DNA of 64,000 nt from Diphasiastrum complanatum (GCA_029204225.1 CM055095.1:37970597-38034596), one strand, 5' to 3'; positions 31,023-44,070 are shown, counted from the stretch's first letter. A program made the numbers and translations. Notes: generated by a model from the letters alone, not told the origin.

Positions 31023-31865
31023 TGTAGAACACATGATCATTCTACTAACAAAGCGCGCAGTTTACTTGACAAAGAATAAGAAACAAACGCGAACTCGAAA
31101 CTTTTTTATTCGTGATCAACCTCGAAAGATTCGCGAACTTTGTCTTGCAGTCAACTTGAAAGATTCACGAAAGATTCGCAAAACAGTTACTTGTAGAAGC
31201 TTGTGGCTTTCTTGTTGAAGCTCGAAAGATTCGCGAACAGAATCTTGTCGCAAAAATCTTATGTTTCATGCTCAAACCTCAGATGTTGCGAAATTGTCAC
31301 GAACAATTCGTGAAATGTTCTAGATTCTACTTCAAGCTCAGAGACTATCATCTGTCGCTAACAGTTCGCGAAACACGAAGTTGAGACAAAGAGATAGACT
31401 GCCACGAAATATTTGCAAACAAAAATTATTCGATCCTTGAAAACGAAACGTCTATTTGAATATCAACCATCGTAAACGATTAGATCTTCTATTACGGAAT
31501 TGAAAGGCCAAAAGACTTATAAATAAAAGGCCAAAAGACCTGTCCTATAGCAATATAAATACATGTGCACTACTCGTTGTAACTAACTCATTCAATCACA
31601 GACACAACAGCGAGATAAGACAGCAAGAGATGTATACTGAGTCAAATTCAAAATTCAAAATTTGTTTTTTGATCAATAGTTTCTAATTGTCTTAAGTTGT
31701 CTCTTACTTCCGCACATAATTTTCGCACGCATATTCAATTAGAACTAATACTGCTCTATTAGTACATAGATCAGATACAATCCCGATTGAAGACACTAAT
31801 ATCGTTTGATTTATTCAAACTTGCATCGTGTTCTCTGTGGAAGAATATTTACTATCTTTCCTACA
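31023..31865 (+). repeat. 3' LTR of copia element 4 (843 bp)
   Basis: Preceded by purine-rich gagtgggagt and followed by TCCAC. Contains several TTCGCGAA-type palindromes (31130, 31221, 31363). This copy lacks the foreign insert of the 5' LTR. A short duplication of 'aaaggccaaaagac' is present at about 31500-31540. Confidence 0.9.
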
Positions 31866-32130
31866 TCCACTTGTCAAAAATTGCCCTAAAATAGTAGTTT
31901 CTAGGTACTTCACCAAAAACCTAGATTTTCATGACTAGATGTAGTGTATCTCATCTAAACAATAGAAATGGATCCAAATCCGACCTTATTAACTTGTCTA
32001 CTTGCTAAAAATAGTAAGGATACTATTTTTACGGCTTACAGACATAAAAAAACCCATCTCTAAGTTGAAATTTCACTTTGGCCTCAAAATTGACAAATTA
32101 GATCAACTTAACTAGCGGACATTTTTCACA

Positions 32131-32864
32131 GGTCACTCTGTTCTCAAATCCATTTGTTCGCTTGCCTCCTCTAGTTCCTTTTCTTCCTCACAGTCTCATC
32201 AAATCTCATACTAAAATCCATCTCTCATTGTTCCTTTTAGGACTATTGCCCATCTAGCCATGTTGAACACGTCTTATAAAAGAGTGACCAAATTTATTTC
32301 CTACTCTTCTCCCAGTCCAGCTAGCTAACAAAAAATTGGCTTTATCAAAAGTAGATCTCTCTTTGACAATATTATTATGATTATGGTTGGTTATCGATTC
32401 TTTGTTGTTGTTACACCATCTCACACTTTGTTCTTAAACTTGATCTTGATAGCATAATAAAGATTTCTCATAGTGCCCAAGGTGGAAGTTCTCCATCTTG
32501 ACCCTCTTACTACTTGTACCATGTGAATGCAATTGTTGTCATGTGTTAGCTTGCTATTACTCCATTTTTTTAAAGTATTTGCATTTTATTGCTTGCATGA
32601 ATGATGTGTTAGCAAGTAGCAAGTTAATGTCCCATTTTTTGAAGTATGGGATTTATTTTTTCCATGTTCAACAAGACTTGTAAGTAGCATTGGAATTCAA
32701 AGAAAACTTTGGTCACATAATAAAACCTTGCTTTTAATAATGAAGGAAGATTTAGGCCGACTTAGATCTTTGAGATGGTATAAACAACTGGAACATTGAG
32801 ACATCATAGGGCCTCCACTACGGCACCGACGTAAGAAGTTAAAAACTCTGGTGCCTTATCCACT
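32131..32864. other. Unassigned non-coding sequence
   Basis: Nothing recognisable. AT-rich, no long open frame with family similarity, no repeat pairing found within the window. Confidence 0.5.
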
Positions 32865-33370
32865 ATGGAATTGAAAATCCTTTATAGAAGCAACGGACAT
32901 AGATGTCAATCAGTGTGCCATGGAAGAAGACTTACCCTACCAGCCAATAATTTGGAAGAGCATTTGAGCGAATCTAATAGGACTGACCAAATGGTGGCCA
33001 GAACTACTGAGCCAATTGTAATCCTTGCTGATGTAGCACCCTTGCCAAAATTAAGAGGTACCACTCCTGAATTTCAAGGTGCCCCTTACGAGAGTGTCGA
33101 AGATCATATAAAAGCCTTCAAGACTACCTACTTGGTGAACCGTATGATAGATTCTTACCACATCATGATCTATTTCACAACGACCTTAGCAAGTGTCAGA
33201 AGACAATGGTACAAGAGTTTACCAAGATAATCTATTAATGACATCACCACATTCCATAGGCTATTTCTGACTGTGTTTGCTCCACACATTACCATTGACG
33301 GAATCATGTTTACCTTGACCTCCCTTCAGCAAGGAGAAGGTGAGAGCATATTACAAAACTTATGATGAAA
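32865..33370 (+). pseudogene. Ty3/gypsy gag fragment
   Basis: LRGTTPEFQGAPYESVEDHI, KAFKTTYLVNRMIDSYHIMI and RRQWYKSLPR, then (past a stop) SINDITTFHRLFLTVFAPHI form the conserved retrotransposon gag helical core, with its W-Y-KSLP motif. The remainder of the element is not adjacent. The fragment is frame-disrupted at 33228 and trails off by 33370. Confidence 0.75.
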
Positions 33371-35640
33371 GGATCTTGCCCTAGTTTATGAGAACCTAAC
33401 TAAAAATTAGGACTACTAGTTCCTAGAATTAGGATTTTGGGGTAAGCTATAAATTCATCATTTTTGATAAATTGTTTTTCAATGTGTTACCAACTAAAGG
33501 AAAAGTTTTTTTCTCAAAGGACAAATAATCTTTCTTGGCTATCCAATGCAATGATTGAGAACTAGTTATCGGTAAATGTGAATAGTGACACTTTTTAATC
33601 CAAATGTTAAAACACTTCCCAGATTAAGGAGTTATAATGTAAATGTAATTAAGGATTTTAAATGTTTTAGACCCCTACATTTAAAAAAAAAAGAGAGATT
33701 AAAAACTGAGATAAATTCCAAATTTAAGTATAAATATATAATTTATGCTATTGTGTTTCTAATTGGTATTTATCAAAAAATTTAGAAGTCAATTCAACTA
33801 GAAACCATAAAAATTTGAAAAACCAAGTTTATTTCTTATTGTTAATCCTATAGTTGAATATACACAATCTCTCCTTAAGCTATTATTAAGTTGTGCAAAA
33901 AAAAAAATGACGTGTGTGTCAGAAGAAGTAAGCTCGGTAACCTGACAATCTAATCATAGGTGATTTTTTCAAACTATTCCTATTGCAATTCACTTTCTAG
34001 ACTTTCAAAAGAAAAGATTCCATTCAAAAAACAGTTGAAAATTGTTATGAGATTTCTTCATTCTTTGTGGGGGAAAGAAAAAAAAAGGCAGCTACTAAGT
34101 GCCTGTAAAGCTTTTATTATTCCTTAGTTGATTGATCTTTTTTTAGAGACTAAAAATTCTCGGAGGAGAAGTGGAAGGGGACATTATAATTAGTAATTGT
34201 TCTTTGGAATTTTATTATGCAATAGGATTTTTGTGAATCATTGGAAAATTAATATAGTACCAACTAATGAGTGATTCCATATGGAAATCCCTGATCTAGA
34301 ATCTAGTTGAAGAAATTTGTAAGAGATATTTTTATGAAAATCTTTAGCAATAATGAATTGAACCATAAATTTTGAGTGAAAAATGTGATGGCTGAAATCA
34401 AAATCTTGATACATGGATCACATAGAAACTTGTTAGTATGAGAAGGCTTATCCTTAGAGTTAAATACTCATAATATAGGGTGTTGACAATCTGATGAAAA
34501 CCCATCTCCCTAATTCTTCTTGTTAAATGATATCTATCACCAATTGATAAGTGGATGTTTAGTATCCACCAAAATTGGCAATAATGCATAAAGAGTATTC
34601 AAAGGACTACTATAAATATAACTCCTCCATGCTATTGGATTCTCACCAGATACATAATTTCACATATATGGCTTGGGGGTGAGGTGCTGGTCTTCCTAGA
34701 ATATCCATGTCTAGTTGGTTGGGTGGTTTGCCTCCTAATGATCTCTCAAGTGTTTCCATTATCTATCTTGAATTCAAATTGAATATTATTTCAAAACAAA
34801 ATGACGCTATAAATATGTGTCACATTTTTTATGTTTCAAGAGTTTTTTTGTAATATTAGTTTTTTGTGTATTACTAATTCTACCACTACTTTTAAGAATA
34901 GCTACTACTACATTGTGCTATTATCGATCGAGCTAGGGTCGAGGTTTCAAAAATTTTGACTCGCACAAAGTTTGAACATTAGGTTGATCGAATATTCCCC
35001 ATGTTATGTGCTACAATTGACACATTGGCAACTGCCATATCTAGCAAAGAAAGTGTGGCCTTTGCTATGGATTACATGAGTATCACACTCTTTCCATATA
35101 GTGTCAACTTTTCAATTCTGACATCACATGGATTCTGTATAACTTACTACCATATATATGGAAGGGTGATAGAGCATTTGTCGCTAGAATAAATCAATTT
35201 GTGAGTAATCTTTCTAGAAATCACTACAGAATTTTGATAGCCGAAGAGTACCGCAAACACAAATCAAAGACTATTTTGTGTGATATGGTGTTTTTTTTTT
35301 CTACTTTCTAAACATAATCTATTTCCACCACTTTTGAGGAAATGAGCGAGCTTGAGGATGAGCAGCCAATCAATGATGACAAAGAAAAATCACTTTTACT
35401 GCAACAATCTTCAGAGGGTGTCCAAGAATCTACTGAGGAGAATGAAATTAACTTTGCAAATCCAGAGCCTCTTTCGATTGTAGAGAGAACATTTTTTTTC
35501 ATGAACTTCAGCATGTCCTCCATCTAAGAGAGGATGAACTGCTAAGTGCGCTCCTCAAAAACGGACCCAACATATAGGATCACCCAATCTCTAATGACAC
35601 ATTTGAGAAGCTATGTTCAATGAAAGAGGACGTATAATGT
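33371..35640. other. Unassigned AT-rich sequence with a gypsy-LTR-like patch
   Basis: No gene supported. Around 34668-34735 the boxes 'atggcttgggggtga' and 'gttggttgggtggttt' occur in the same order as in the gypsy LTRs at 53.3 and 56.3 kb, so a diverged LTR of that kind may lie here. At 35342-35527 a 61-codon acidic plus-strand frame (SELEDEQPINDDKEKSLLLQ) resembles a copia linker in composition only. Confidence 0.4.
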
Positions 35641-36223
<583 letters not shown>

Positions 36224-36240
<17 letters not shown>

Positions 36241-37080
36241 GGCTAGCTCCATAGCATATGCTGAGATGTTTGGTTGCTTGGATGTACTTCATGACTTTCA
36301 AGAGTGCTTTCCAATGCATTAGACCCGGATTTGATAGGAATTGGTTGAGTGAGCTGATTGAGTATGCAAGGTCTGGACGAGTGCAGATCATTGCATACAT
36401 CAGTGAGCCAATGATGGAGTGGAAGGGATATTGCTTCATCTCTTCCTTTTCTGCCTCAGTTTGAGGAGATTGTTCCTTTGACAACTTCAGTCCTGGTTCG
36501 AGTGGAAATAGAATTGGTTTGCAGTTAGTCATTCCATATCTTTCCAACATGTTGGTGAAATATCTATATTGGCTGATGAATAACAGTCGGCTCCATATTG
36601 GGTCGAATTCGCAAAATTTCGATTCTGAGACAATAGTGGGCTGGACCCATATCAGTCATTTTGGACTCCTTGGCCAGCATGCATTTGGTGTCCTTTATCA
36701 AATTCAGGTCGTTACTGAATAATAGAGTATCATCAACATAGAGAGTGATAATGATGAAGAAATCCAATACAGATTTGAAGTAGATATTCGAATCTGCTGA
36801 GCTTGAAATAAAACCATTCTCAATAAGGAATGCATTTATTTTTTGGAACCAGGCTCTGGGTGACTGTTTCAGCTGTGCCTTGTGTATTTTACATACAAGG
36901 TGTTGCTTACCCTTCAACTCGTATCCTTCAGGCAGTGACATGAAAATTTTCTCTTGAATGGTCCCGCTGAGAAAAGTGGTTTGGACATCCATTTGATGGA
37001 CTTCGAGATCTGTTGTAGTTGCAAAGGAGAGTGGTAGTCTGATCGAAGCATGCTTCAGAGATGTCATTTTTCTGGAGGAC
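36224..37080 (-). pseudogene. Copia element 5 reverse transcriptase (palm to connection)
   Basis: Minus strand: SIRLPLSFATTTDLEVHQMD, then EKIFMSLPEGYEL, KQSPRAWFQKINAFLIENGF and FIIITLYVDDTLLFSN with an intact YVDD. Then, after a frameshift near 36560, MLERYGMTNCKPILFPLEPG and SIIGSLMYAMICTRPDLAYS. The RT N-terminal block that should precede it is inverted just to the right. Confidence 0.88.
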
Positions 37081-37605
37081 AAATTTTTCGACCCCAAAGG
37101 AAAGGCTGCACAAATTTCTGACCCAAAGGTCGAACAACAAAATTCTGACCCTAGGGTCAAACAACCAAATTTCGACCCCAGGGTCGAACAACAAAATTTT
37201 GAACCTAGGGTCGAAAATCAAGAAATCAATACAAATTTTGAAAAAGTTTGATCACCAAAGGGTCGAAATTCAGCCTAAAAGATCGAATCGACCCAGACAA
37301 CCTCCATCTAAATTTATGGGTGATGTAGTCTACTACTTTGTGCAAAAACCAAATTCAGTTTAATGATGTCTACAAATGATGTTGATCAATGGAAAGCAGC
37401 AATGGACACAGAATTTGATTCTCTAATGGAGAATCAAACGTGGACAGTCACTGAGCTGCCAAAAGGTCGAAAATCCATCCCATGCAAATGGATATTCAAG
37501 GTGAAGTATAATGCTGAAGGAAAGCTAAATCAATACAAGGCCAGGCTGGTTGCCAAAGATTATTTCCAGATTCCAGATATGGACTAATCTGAAACCTTCA
37601 GCCTT
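37080..37605 (+). pseudogene. Inverted copia 5 segment: IN-RT linker and RT N-terminus
   Basis: On the plus strand, opposite to the rest of the element: a linker with 27-bp repeats, then QWKAAMDTEFDSLMENQTWT, then KGRKSIPCKWIFKVKYNAEG, KARLVAKDYFQIPDMD, and past a stop SETFS. That is where the minus-strand RT at 37080 picks up (SIRLPLSFATTTDL). Both breakpoints therefore match a simple in-place inversion of about 0.5 kb. Confidence 0.85.
37122..37232 (+). repeat. 27-bp coding minisatellite (4 units)
   Basis: Four tandem units of the type 'gaccc.agggtcgaacaac' plus about eight bases, each encoding DP(R/K)V(E/K)Q(Q/P)N(F/S). It lies in the hydrophilic linker between integrase and RT, which tolerates length change. 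Confidence 0.85.
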
Positions 37606-38330
37606 TTCTGTGTCCAGATTGTAGAGCTTGTATGCTTTGTGATCTGTAGAGTAGCCAATAAAAATCGATTTTCTACTTGTGATGTCCAGCTTCTTCTTGA
37701 GGTCTTCAAGGATCTGAACATAGGCAATGCAACCAAACACTCTAATGTTTTTGAGTGATGATTTGGATCTTGTCCACACCTCATAAGGCGTTTTGCCATC
37801 TAGGGCTTTGGTGATCGATTTTGTACATAGGCAACTATATTGACAGCCTCTGCCCAGGATTTCTTTGGAAGAGAGACAGGGGCCAGCATGCTCTTGGCAC
37901 TTTCAACAAGTGTTCGATTCTTCCTCTCAGCTATACCATTGGACTATGGTGAATAACTTGTTGTAAATTGTTGGTGTATTCTATTCGCCTTGCAGAATTT
38001 TTTAAATTCGGTGGAGATAAATTTTCCCCCTCCATCTGAACATAGTGCTTTGATTTTTCTCTGGGTCTGATTGTCCACAGACGCCTTGAACTGCCTAAAG
38101 AATTTAAATGCTTCTGATTTGTTCTTCAAAAAGTAAGGAGTAGTCATCGATGAAGGTAAGAAAATATAGTGTCCCCCATGTGGTAGTAATCTGCATTGGG
38201 CCACAAATGTCACTATGTACAAGGTCCAGCAAATTTCTAAAAGTGTGAACTAAATTGAAAATGAATGGACTTCTAGCATGCTTGCTGATAATACAGCTCT
38301 CACATGGAGAACTCGATTTGCTGATTTGAG
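37606..38330 (-). pseudogene. Copia element 5 integrase
   Basis: From right on the minus strand: SPCESCIISKHARSPF (HHCC end), LLDLVHSDICGPMQIT and FLTFIDDYS (first Asp). Then, after a frameshift, KIKALCSDGGGKFISTEFKK (second Asp) and QQFTTSYSP. A TAG interrupts about 37940, followed by the C-terminal part SLKNIRVFGCIAYVQILEDL and KSIFIGYSTDHKAYKLYNLD. Confidence 0.87.
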
Positions 38331-38942
38331 GCAAATCTTGTACCAAACTTTGTTTTGACATTTGTTGAATACTGTTGAAGTTGAAATGGCCTAATCTGAG
38401 ATGCCATAACATATCAGTTGATTCAGGTGTAGTGGTGTAAAGAGCTTGACTATTCGAAGAGTAGCAATGACTGAGCTTGTATACATTGCCACTTCTTCTC
38501 CCAAAAGCTAGAGCTTTCCTGGACTTGTCGAAAATTGTGCAGCCATTTATATCAAATTCGACCCTCTGACCGGAATCAGTGATTTTGGTAACTGAGAGCA
38601 AATTCTTGGTCAGATTTGATACGTGGAGAATATTGGACAACAATTTGACTTCACCCTTCTGAAATTCCACCCTGACTATTCCTTCACCCTTGATTGTATG
38701 AAATGAGTTGTCTCCAAGTTGCACAACTCGAGAGTGGGTGTATAATTCATAATCTTTAAACCAATCTTTTGGTGAGTCATGTGTTGAGTTGCTCCAGAGT
38801 CAAGATACCAAGAATCGACATCCTGTTGTTCTCCGACTTTGGTCATAAAAGCTGCTTCATCTTCCTCTTGTTGTTGGGTCGAAAAATTGGTTGAAGCACT
38901 ATGTTGTTGGTATTGCTTTTTCTTTTCATTGTTGTATTTCAA
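38104..38942 (-). pseudogene. Copia element 5 protease and pre-integrase
   Basis: Minus strand: DSWYLDSGATQHMTHQK (protease Asp motif DSGA), LGDNSFHTIKGEGIVRVEFQ, VSNLTKNLLSVTKITDSGQR and MLWHLRLGHFNFNSIQQMSK. A one-base frameshift near 38720 separates the first from the rest. Confidence 0.87.
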
Positions 38943-39224
38943 AGTTCTGCAATCCTTGATGTCATGTCCAGTTTTCTTGCAGTATCTGTAGAATAATTTT
39001 TACTTTGGTTGGAAGGATGAATTCGAATTCGACCCTGAGTCAAAATTTGACCATGGCTACATGTTGTTTTTCTTTTTTATTCTAAATTTTTTATTATTTG
39101 AATATATTGCTTATGGATCCAATCTTGAGCCTGAGGAGGAAGCTGATCTTCAGATTTCTTCTTGTAGAAGAAGTGAGATTACTCTTTATAGAGTTAGATT
39201 CTCTTGGATCAAAATTGCCATGAC

Positions 39225-39830
39225 CTAATTTTCGTAGGCTTCAGGTAGACTCGATAATAGAGTCATAACAACATTTGAGTTTTGAACTTCTGAGCCAGTT
39301 GAGTTTATTTGCTCCATGAGATTTTGAAAAGTGTTGAGATGACTCAAAACACTTGTTGCCTCGGTCATTCTTAGGGACAATTTTTTTTTTTTTAAATGGA
39401 GTTTGGAGATGGGATCCCTGATATCATAGAGGTTGCTAGGATGTCCCATGCATCCTTAGCAGTCTGAGCAGCTCTTATGTGACTGATTTGGGTGTCTTTT
39501 ATGTTGAGAGTGATCATAGCAAGAGCTTTGCCATATTTCAGTCTCCACTTGGTGATAGTAGCTGCTTCACATTCTGGCTTTATTTCTATGTCGTCAACAA
39601 CGTCTCACAGCTCCTTGGCTAATAGCATCAACTTCATTTTGAACTTCCAGAGATGATAGTTCTCTCCATCGAGTCTTTCGATTTAAGAAGACTGATCCAT
39701 TCTGACTGAGCGAGATCGTTGGTAGTAATAACGATTTCGAAAATACTGTTGGCTGCGTGCTTGCTAGTTTGTTGTCTTGATAAAAACAAGAATAATTAAT
39801 AATCCGCAATGAGAAGCAGATTACTTGGAT
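39225..39830 (-). pseudogene. Copia element 5 gag
   Basis: Minus strand, UBN2-type gag in pieces: KWRLKYGKALAMITLNIKDT, QISHIRAAQTAKDAWDILAT, then a frameshift at about 39380 and LSHLNTFQNLMEQINSTGSE, VVMTLLSSLPEAYEN. A zinc-knuckle region (about 38950-39000) is degraded. Confidence 0.8.
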
Positions 39831-39834
39831 GCTC

Positions 39835-39846
39835 GCTCTGATACCA
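39835..39846 (-). promoter_or_regulatory. Primer binding site of copia element 5
   Basis: Minus-strand TGGTATCAGAGC directly against the LTR edge at 39847. Confidence 0.88.
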
Positions 39847-40272
39847 TGTCGAAAATCAGTGGGTTGTGCGAAAGCTGGGAGCAAGCTAGATGAGTGGATC
39901 GAAAACACAATAGTTAGCAACAAAGCAGCTCAAACGATGGATTCAAACAAATGCGTAATGACCAATAACAACAGTAGGACAAATCGCTCTCTGATTATAT
40001 AATCAACAATGAGTACAATTGCATGAAGTTATAACTTCAACTTGTTGTGCGTGATAACGCTGATAGAGATGATCTGATTAATAGATTACAATTATCATAA
40101 GCGTGTTTTCTGATGACGATTCTAGGATTAGATATACTAAAATATCTACAACTAACTTGCATTGAATGTTATCTTCTATATTAATTACAACCAATTTTAT
40201 GCCATTAATGCATGTACAAAGTAGGCGGACTGCCAACGCGAAGTCGTTGGACCGACAGTATTGAAAATTACA
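39847..40272 (-). repeat. 5' LTR of copia element 5 (426 bp, right edge inferred)
   Basis: The inner edge is fixed by the PBS. The outer edge is placed at the first good TGTAAT start on the minus strand, giving TGT...ACA ends. The partner LTR is absent, so the outer edge is provisional. Confidence 0.5.
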
Positions 40273-43200
40273 TAGGGTCAAATTTTGTACGAAGGATCAA
40301 AAAATTTACATTGGGTCGAAAAATATGTTGAGGGTTGAATTTTTCGAAGTCAAAAAATTTAGACCCGATCCGACCCGATCCGTGGTCGAAGACGCTCGGA
40401 TAATTTCCGCCTCAATCCAATTTGAACCATGGTCGAAGATGCTCGGATAATTTTTTCCTCGATCTGATCCACCGATCCAAAGTCGAAAATTTTTTTTTTG
40501 ACAAGAGTTACATTGGATCAAAAAAATCCGATACTGGATTTTTCAATCTTCTGAAAAAAACTCGAGCCTTCTGATTTCTGAGTTTTGTAAAATTTTCAAG
40601 ATGTTCATTAATAAATGGATTTGAGGCTGAGCATCGAATTCCAACAATATTGTGATTAGACACAATGCATTTGTTTAGGCCCTTGTAATTGAAGCAATCA
40701 TTCAATAAACTTAACTTGCCCATTATTAATTAATACATTATGATTACAAAAATATGGTCTAGTTATAATTTGAATGTCCATAAGCTTTGATCAAAATTGG
40801 TTGGGATTTTCAACCATGATTTCTTAGCTAAAACCAAGGGGTAAACAATTGAATGATAGAGTAATCAATCACGACACCATGACATGAATCAAGTTGACTT
40901 TTTCTTTTACGACCTTCAAATTTTCATTGATACATATGGTTTTTATAAACATACGAGAATATCTCAAACTTATAACAAAATCAAACCTTGAAACAAATCA
41001 TAATATGGGTGGCACCCACATGTTATGTGCCAACTCCTTGAATATAAACCTATAAAGCTCTTAGATTCAATGAGGAGAACTTATCTTTTATATAATAAAG
41101 CAGAATGTAGTTGACCCCATGGAAAATCTTCAATGAAGCATGAGACACATCAAAGGCAAGCAACAAGGATCTAAGTCAAGAAATTTTGCTTGGACTTGTC
41201 AAGAATAAATTTTCAAAAACATCACTTGTGCATTCAAATTTTTTCATTGTATAAAGTGAGAGTATGATGTGTTAATGAAGATCCTTGTGAACTATTGGAT
41301 GATCAAGTTCAAAAGTGTGTGTCAAGAGGTTACAAATTCTAGGATGTCCAAATCAAGTGATTACTCATACAAGAATCAATAAAGTCAATTCTCCATGTTA
41401 AAACATTGCAAGTGGTTGAATTAGGAGAAACTCTATATCCTCAATAATTATCACCTTTCCTTGCCTACAGTAAAAAAAATCCTAATACCAATATTCATTG
41501 GCTGTTGCAAAAAGGCCTTTTGCTACAACTTATAAAGTTTTCAGATGCTTGTCAACATTTATGTAAAACAACATAGACTCCCTCTAAAGTACAAATACCA
41601 CAAAGTCACGATATAAGGTCTAATAATCCCTAGAAATATGTAGGATCTTAACCAATAAAGACTGTCCCTTAGCCCTTTGCATTAATTGAATTCAATAAGA
41701 GTTGGCACCTCGACTACTCTGCAAGTGAATGTTTGGAGCATGTGCTCCTTAGCTTGGCCTTACTATGTGACGAGAAGTGTACATTGTGTACAAGATGAAG
41801 CTCTATTATATTAGCTACCGTTGACAGGAAAAATAAAATGTTACATATAGCATTGAATAGGCAAACTTTTGAAACATCAACTCAATTTATGTTTTGAATT
41901 TTGCAAATCAAAATGTGAATTGACAAGAACTATGGCTAGTCTTAATTTCTTGTGTCTCATTTTCATATGGTTGGCATTATATCATGCATTGAACTGAAAG
42001 CTACCTTTCACTCTATGATTTTGAGAAAAAAGCAACGTAGCTTTTGACATCTTGACATGAACATTACATAAATGCAGATGGTATACCTTCCTAAGATACA
42101 TAATCGATGGATTCCTTCAATATGTCAACTACAAGTCTACAATATAAATCTGATTCTGCAAGGTCAAAGCATAAGTCTTTTGGATCTTGACACTCTGAAC
42201 TGGTAAAATTCTTGCAGAAAAATTCTAGTCAGTGCATTTCTTCAAACACAATTGTAACTGCTGTAAACGATACTTTTATTTCCGAAAGGCACAAAAGTAA
42301 TCCAAAAAGAACATGTTTATCTTTTACCTGATTTGTATTTGACGATAATCACAAAAGCTATCAAAAATTGTATTTCTCATAAAAAAAAGTAACTCTAGAA
42401 TGTATAGGGTCATAAATGGAAAAGGAAAATGATCAATACTTTAAAAGTGATGAGGCTTTTTATAATCAATACAGACCCTTCACTTCTTTTCCAGCATAAT
42501 AAGACTGGTGCACTATTACCAACTGTTCTCTCTGGTTTGAGCAGCCGGAATCATCTAAGAAGTGCATGAATATATGCCTTCAAGAAGCTGGTGATTATTC
42601 ACCAATCATCTATTTCATCATACAAAGGTGAGAAAAAAGATCACGGATTCACTTCTAAGGAGCTGAGGATTCTTCAATAATCATGTGATAACATTCTTTT
42701 TCAACTCTTAATCAGTGGGACTTGTATTAAGTCAAAGGTTTGTCATCTGGATGCATCAACTTCATTATTTGTCAGTTCTTTAATCCTCGTGTCGCTCAAT
42801 ACCTTATAGGCATTTCCTGTTTTTGTCTGTAAAACACTTCCCATGCGTAGTATTGCAAGCAACTAAAGCCTTCAAAAGGATTATTTCAATTAGTACTTAA
42901 TATCTGAGGGGAAGAGAGTGAGAACTGAGTCTGCAGCCCGTATAACAAAAGTCTGTATTCATAATAATGGACTGCACAAATGAGTGTCAAAAAGGTAAGA
43001 ATTTATGAGGTACAAAGATTTCTCTATTGTAGCAGGAAAACCAAAATCTGGGTCATAAAGATGGTTTTGCAAAAGACGATAAACACTGGCCACAGTGAAA
43101 TATAAAATAAATACTGCGCCTGGATGATATGTATTCATAAACATACGATGCTGAATTCAAGTCTGCCGGGTTTGCTTAAAAGAGACAAAGATATGCCTCG

Positions 43201-44070
43201 CTGGCCAGATTTCTATTCTCCTCAAAGTAAGAACAGAGAACAATGAAAAAGGTCTACAATGTTCATAGCCAGCCACTTCCTCTCATCTTCGAACAAGGAC
43301 CCCCTTACTATAGCTCGTGCAGCCTTTAAACAGACAGTTAGATAATGGTTCAGTTCTTACATCACATCTCAAGCTCACAATATTCTTCCACTAACCTCAC
43401 CAAAAAGCTAAGGACGGTAACTTTATCCAAAAGTTTTAGCAGCTACAAAAAAGATTTTCAATTCTACATTGGCAAAAAAAGTGTCATTTTACAAGAAATG
43501 CTAATAAAGCTAAGATTTTCCATTGACAAGGGAGAAATATTAACAGCTTATCTTATAGTTCTTGGACCAAAATGCTTCATACAGGGTATCTTACGTCAGA
43601 TATACTGAATGCTTACCAATGTACATAATGAAGCATCTGATGAAGGTCGAAATGGATAAAATCTTATCCTTGCACCTGCATAAAGGTTCATGGCAATCCC
43701 ATGGATAAAGAAACGTGAAAACAAGAACGTTTCACTAGTCAAAACACTCAAAATTTGCCTCGAAATACGAAGGGCTGAGTGTCAAAACCTTTGCATATTC
43801 ATTGTGATGAAGCAGACACTGCCAATTGTATGAAAATTGACAAGTCGACCCCTACAAAAATGGATGTCCATCATGTGCAAGTGTCTGCTCAAACAATCAA
43901 AATAAATTCAGATTCAGGTGTTATGACTTCAGAATACATAAGTGCCCTCTACATTAAATTTTGAATTTCGAGTTGCACATCCGAATTAATGTAAAGAAAG
44001 AAGCCTGTGTCATATGATATGTGTAAACTCGGTTGTTTCATACCTTTTCTCCATAAATCTTCCAAAGTAC
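40273..44070. other. Long non-coding stretch
   Basis: No gene or element domain recognised over 3.8 kb. At 40300-40500 the motif 'ggtcgaa(g/a)' recurs with 'atgctcggataatt' twice (about 40388 and 40438). Open frames of 60-90 codons at 42959-43144 (minus) and 43345-43608 (plus) match nothing known and lack splice-supported neighbours. This may be intergenic or an old, unrecognisable repeat. Confidence 0.5.

Larger units (their letters stand above)
27967..31865 (+). mobile_element. Ty1/copia element 4, internally deleted sister of element 3
   Basis: LTRs 27967-28771 and 31023-31865, both TGTAGAACA...CTTTCCTACA, with perfect target duplication TCCAC (27962-27966 and 31866-31870). PBS TGGTATCAGAGC is at 28773-28784. 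The coding part is closely similar to element 3, but three blocks are missing: most of gag, the integrase C-terminus (TASYTPQ joins straight to the linker VKFDESKYIADSD) and nearly all of RT (KTGPDGEKI joins to QTLEGFDKSISEP). It is a deletion derivative that could move only in trans. Confidence 0.92.
27584..32130 (-). repeat. 5' LTR remnant related to the pol-less element, split by copia 4
   Basis: 27584-27966 plus 31871-32130 form one LTR of about 640 bp. On the minus strand it starts TGTGAAAAATG (the same first 11 bases as the pol-less LTR) and ends ATTCACA beside the PBS. Copia element 4 sits inside it with TSD TCCAC. The partner LTR and body are not found. Confidence 0.6.
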
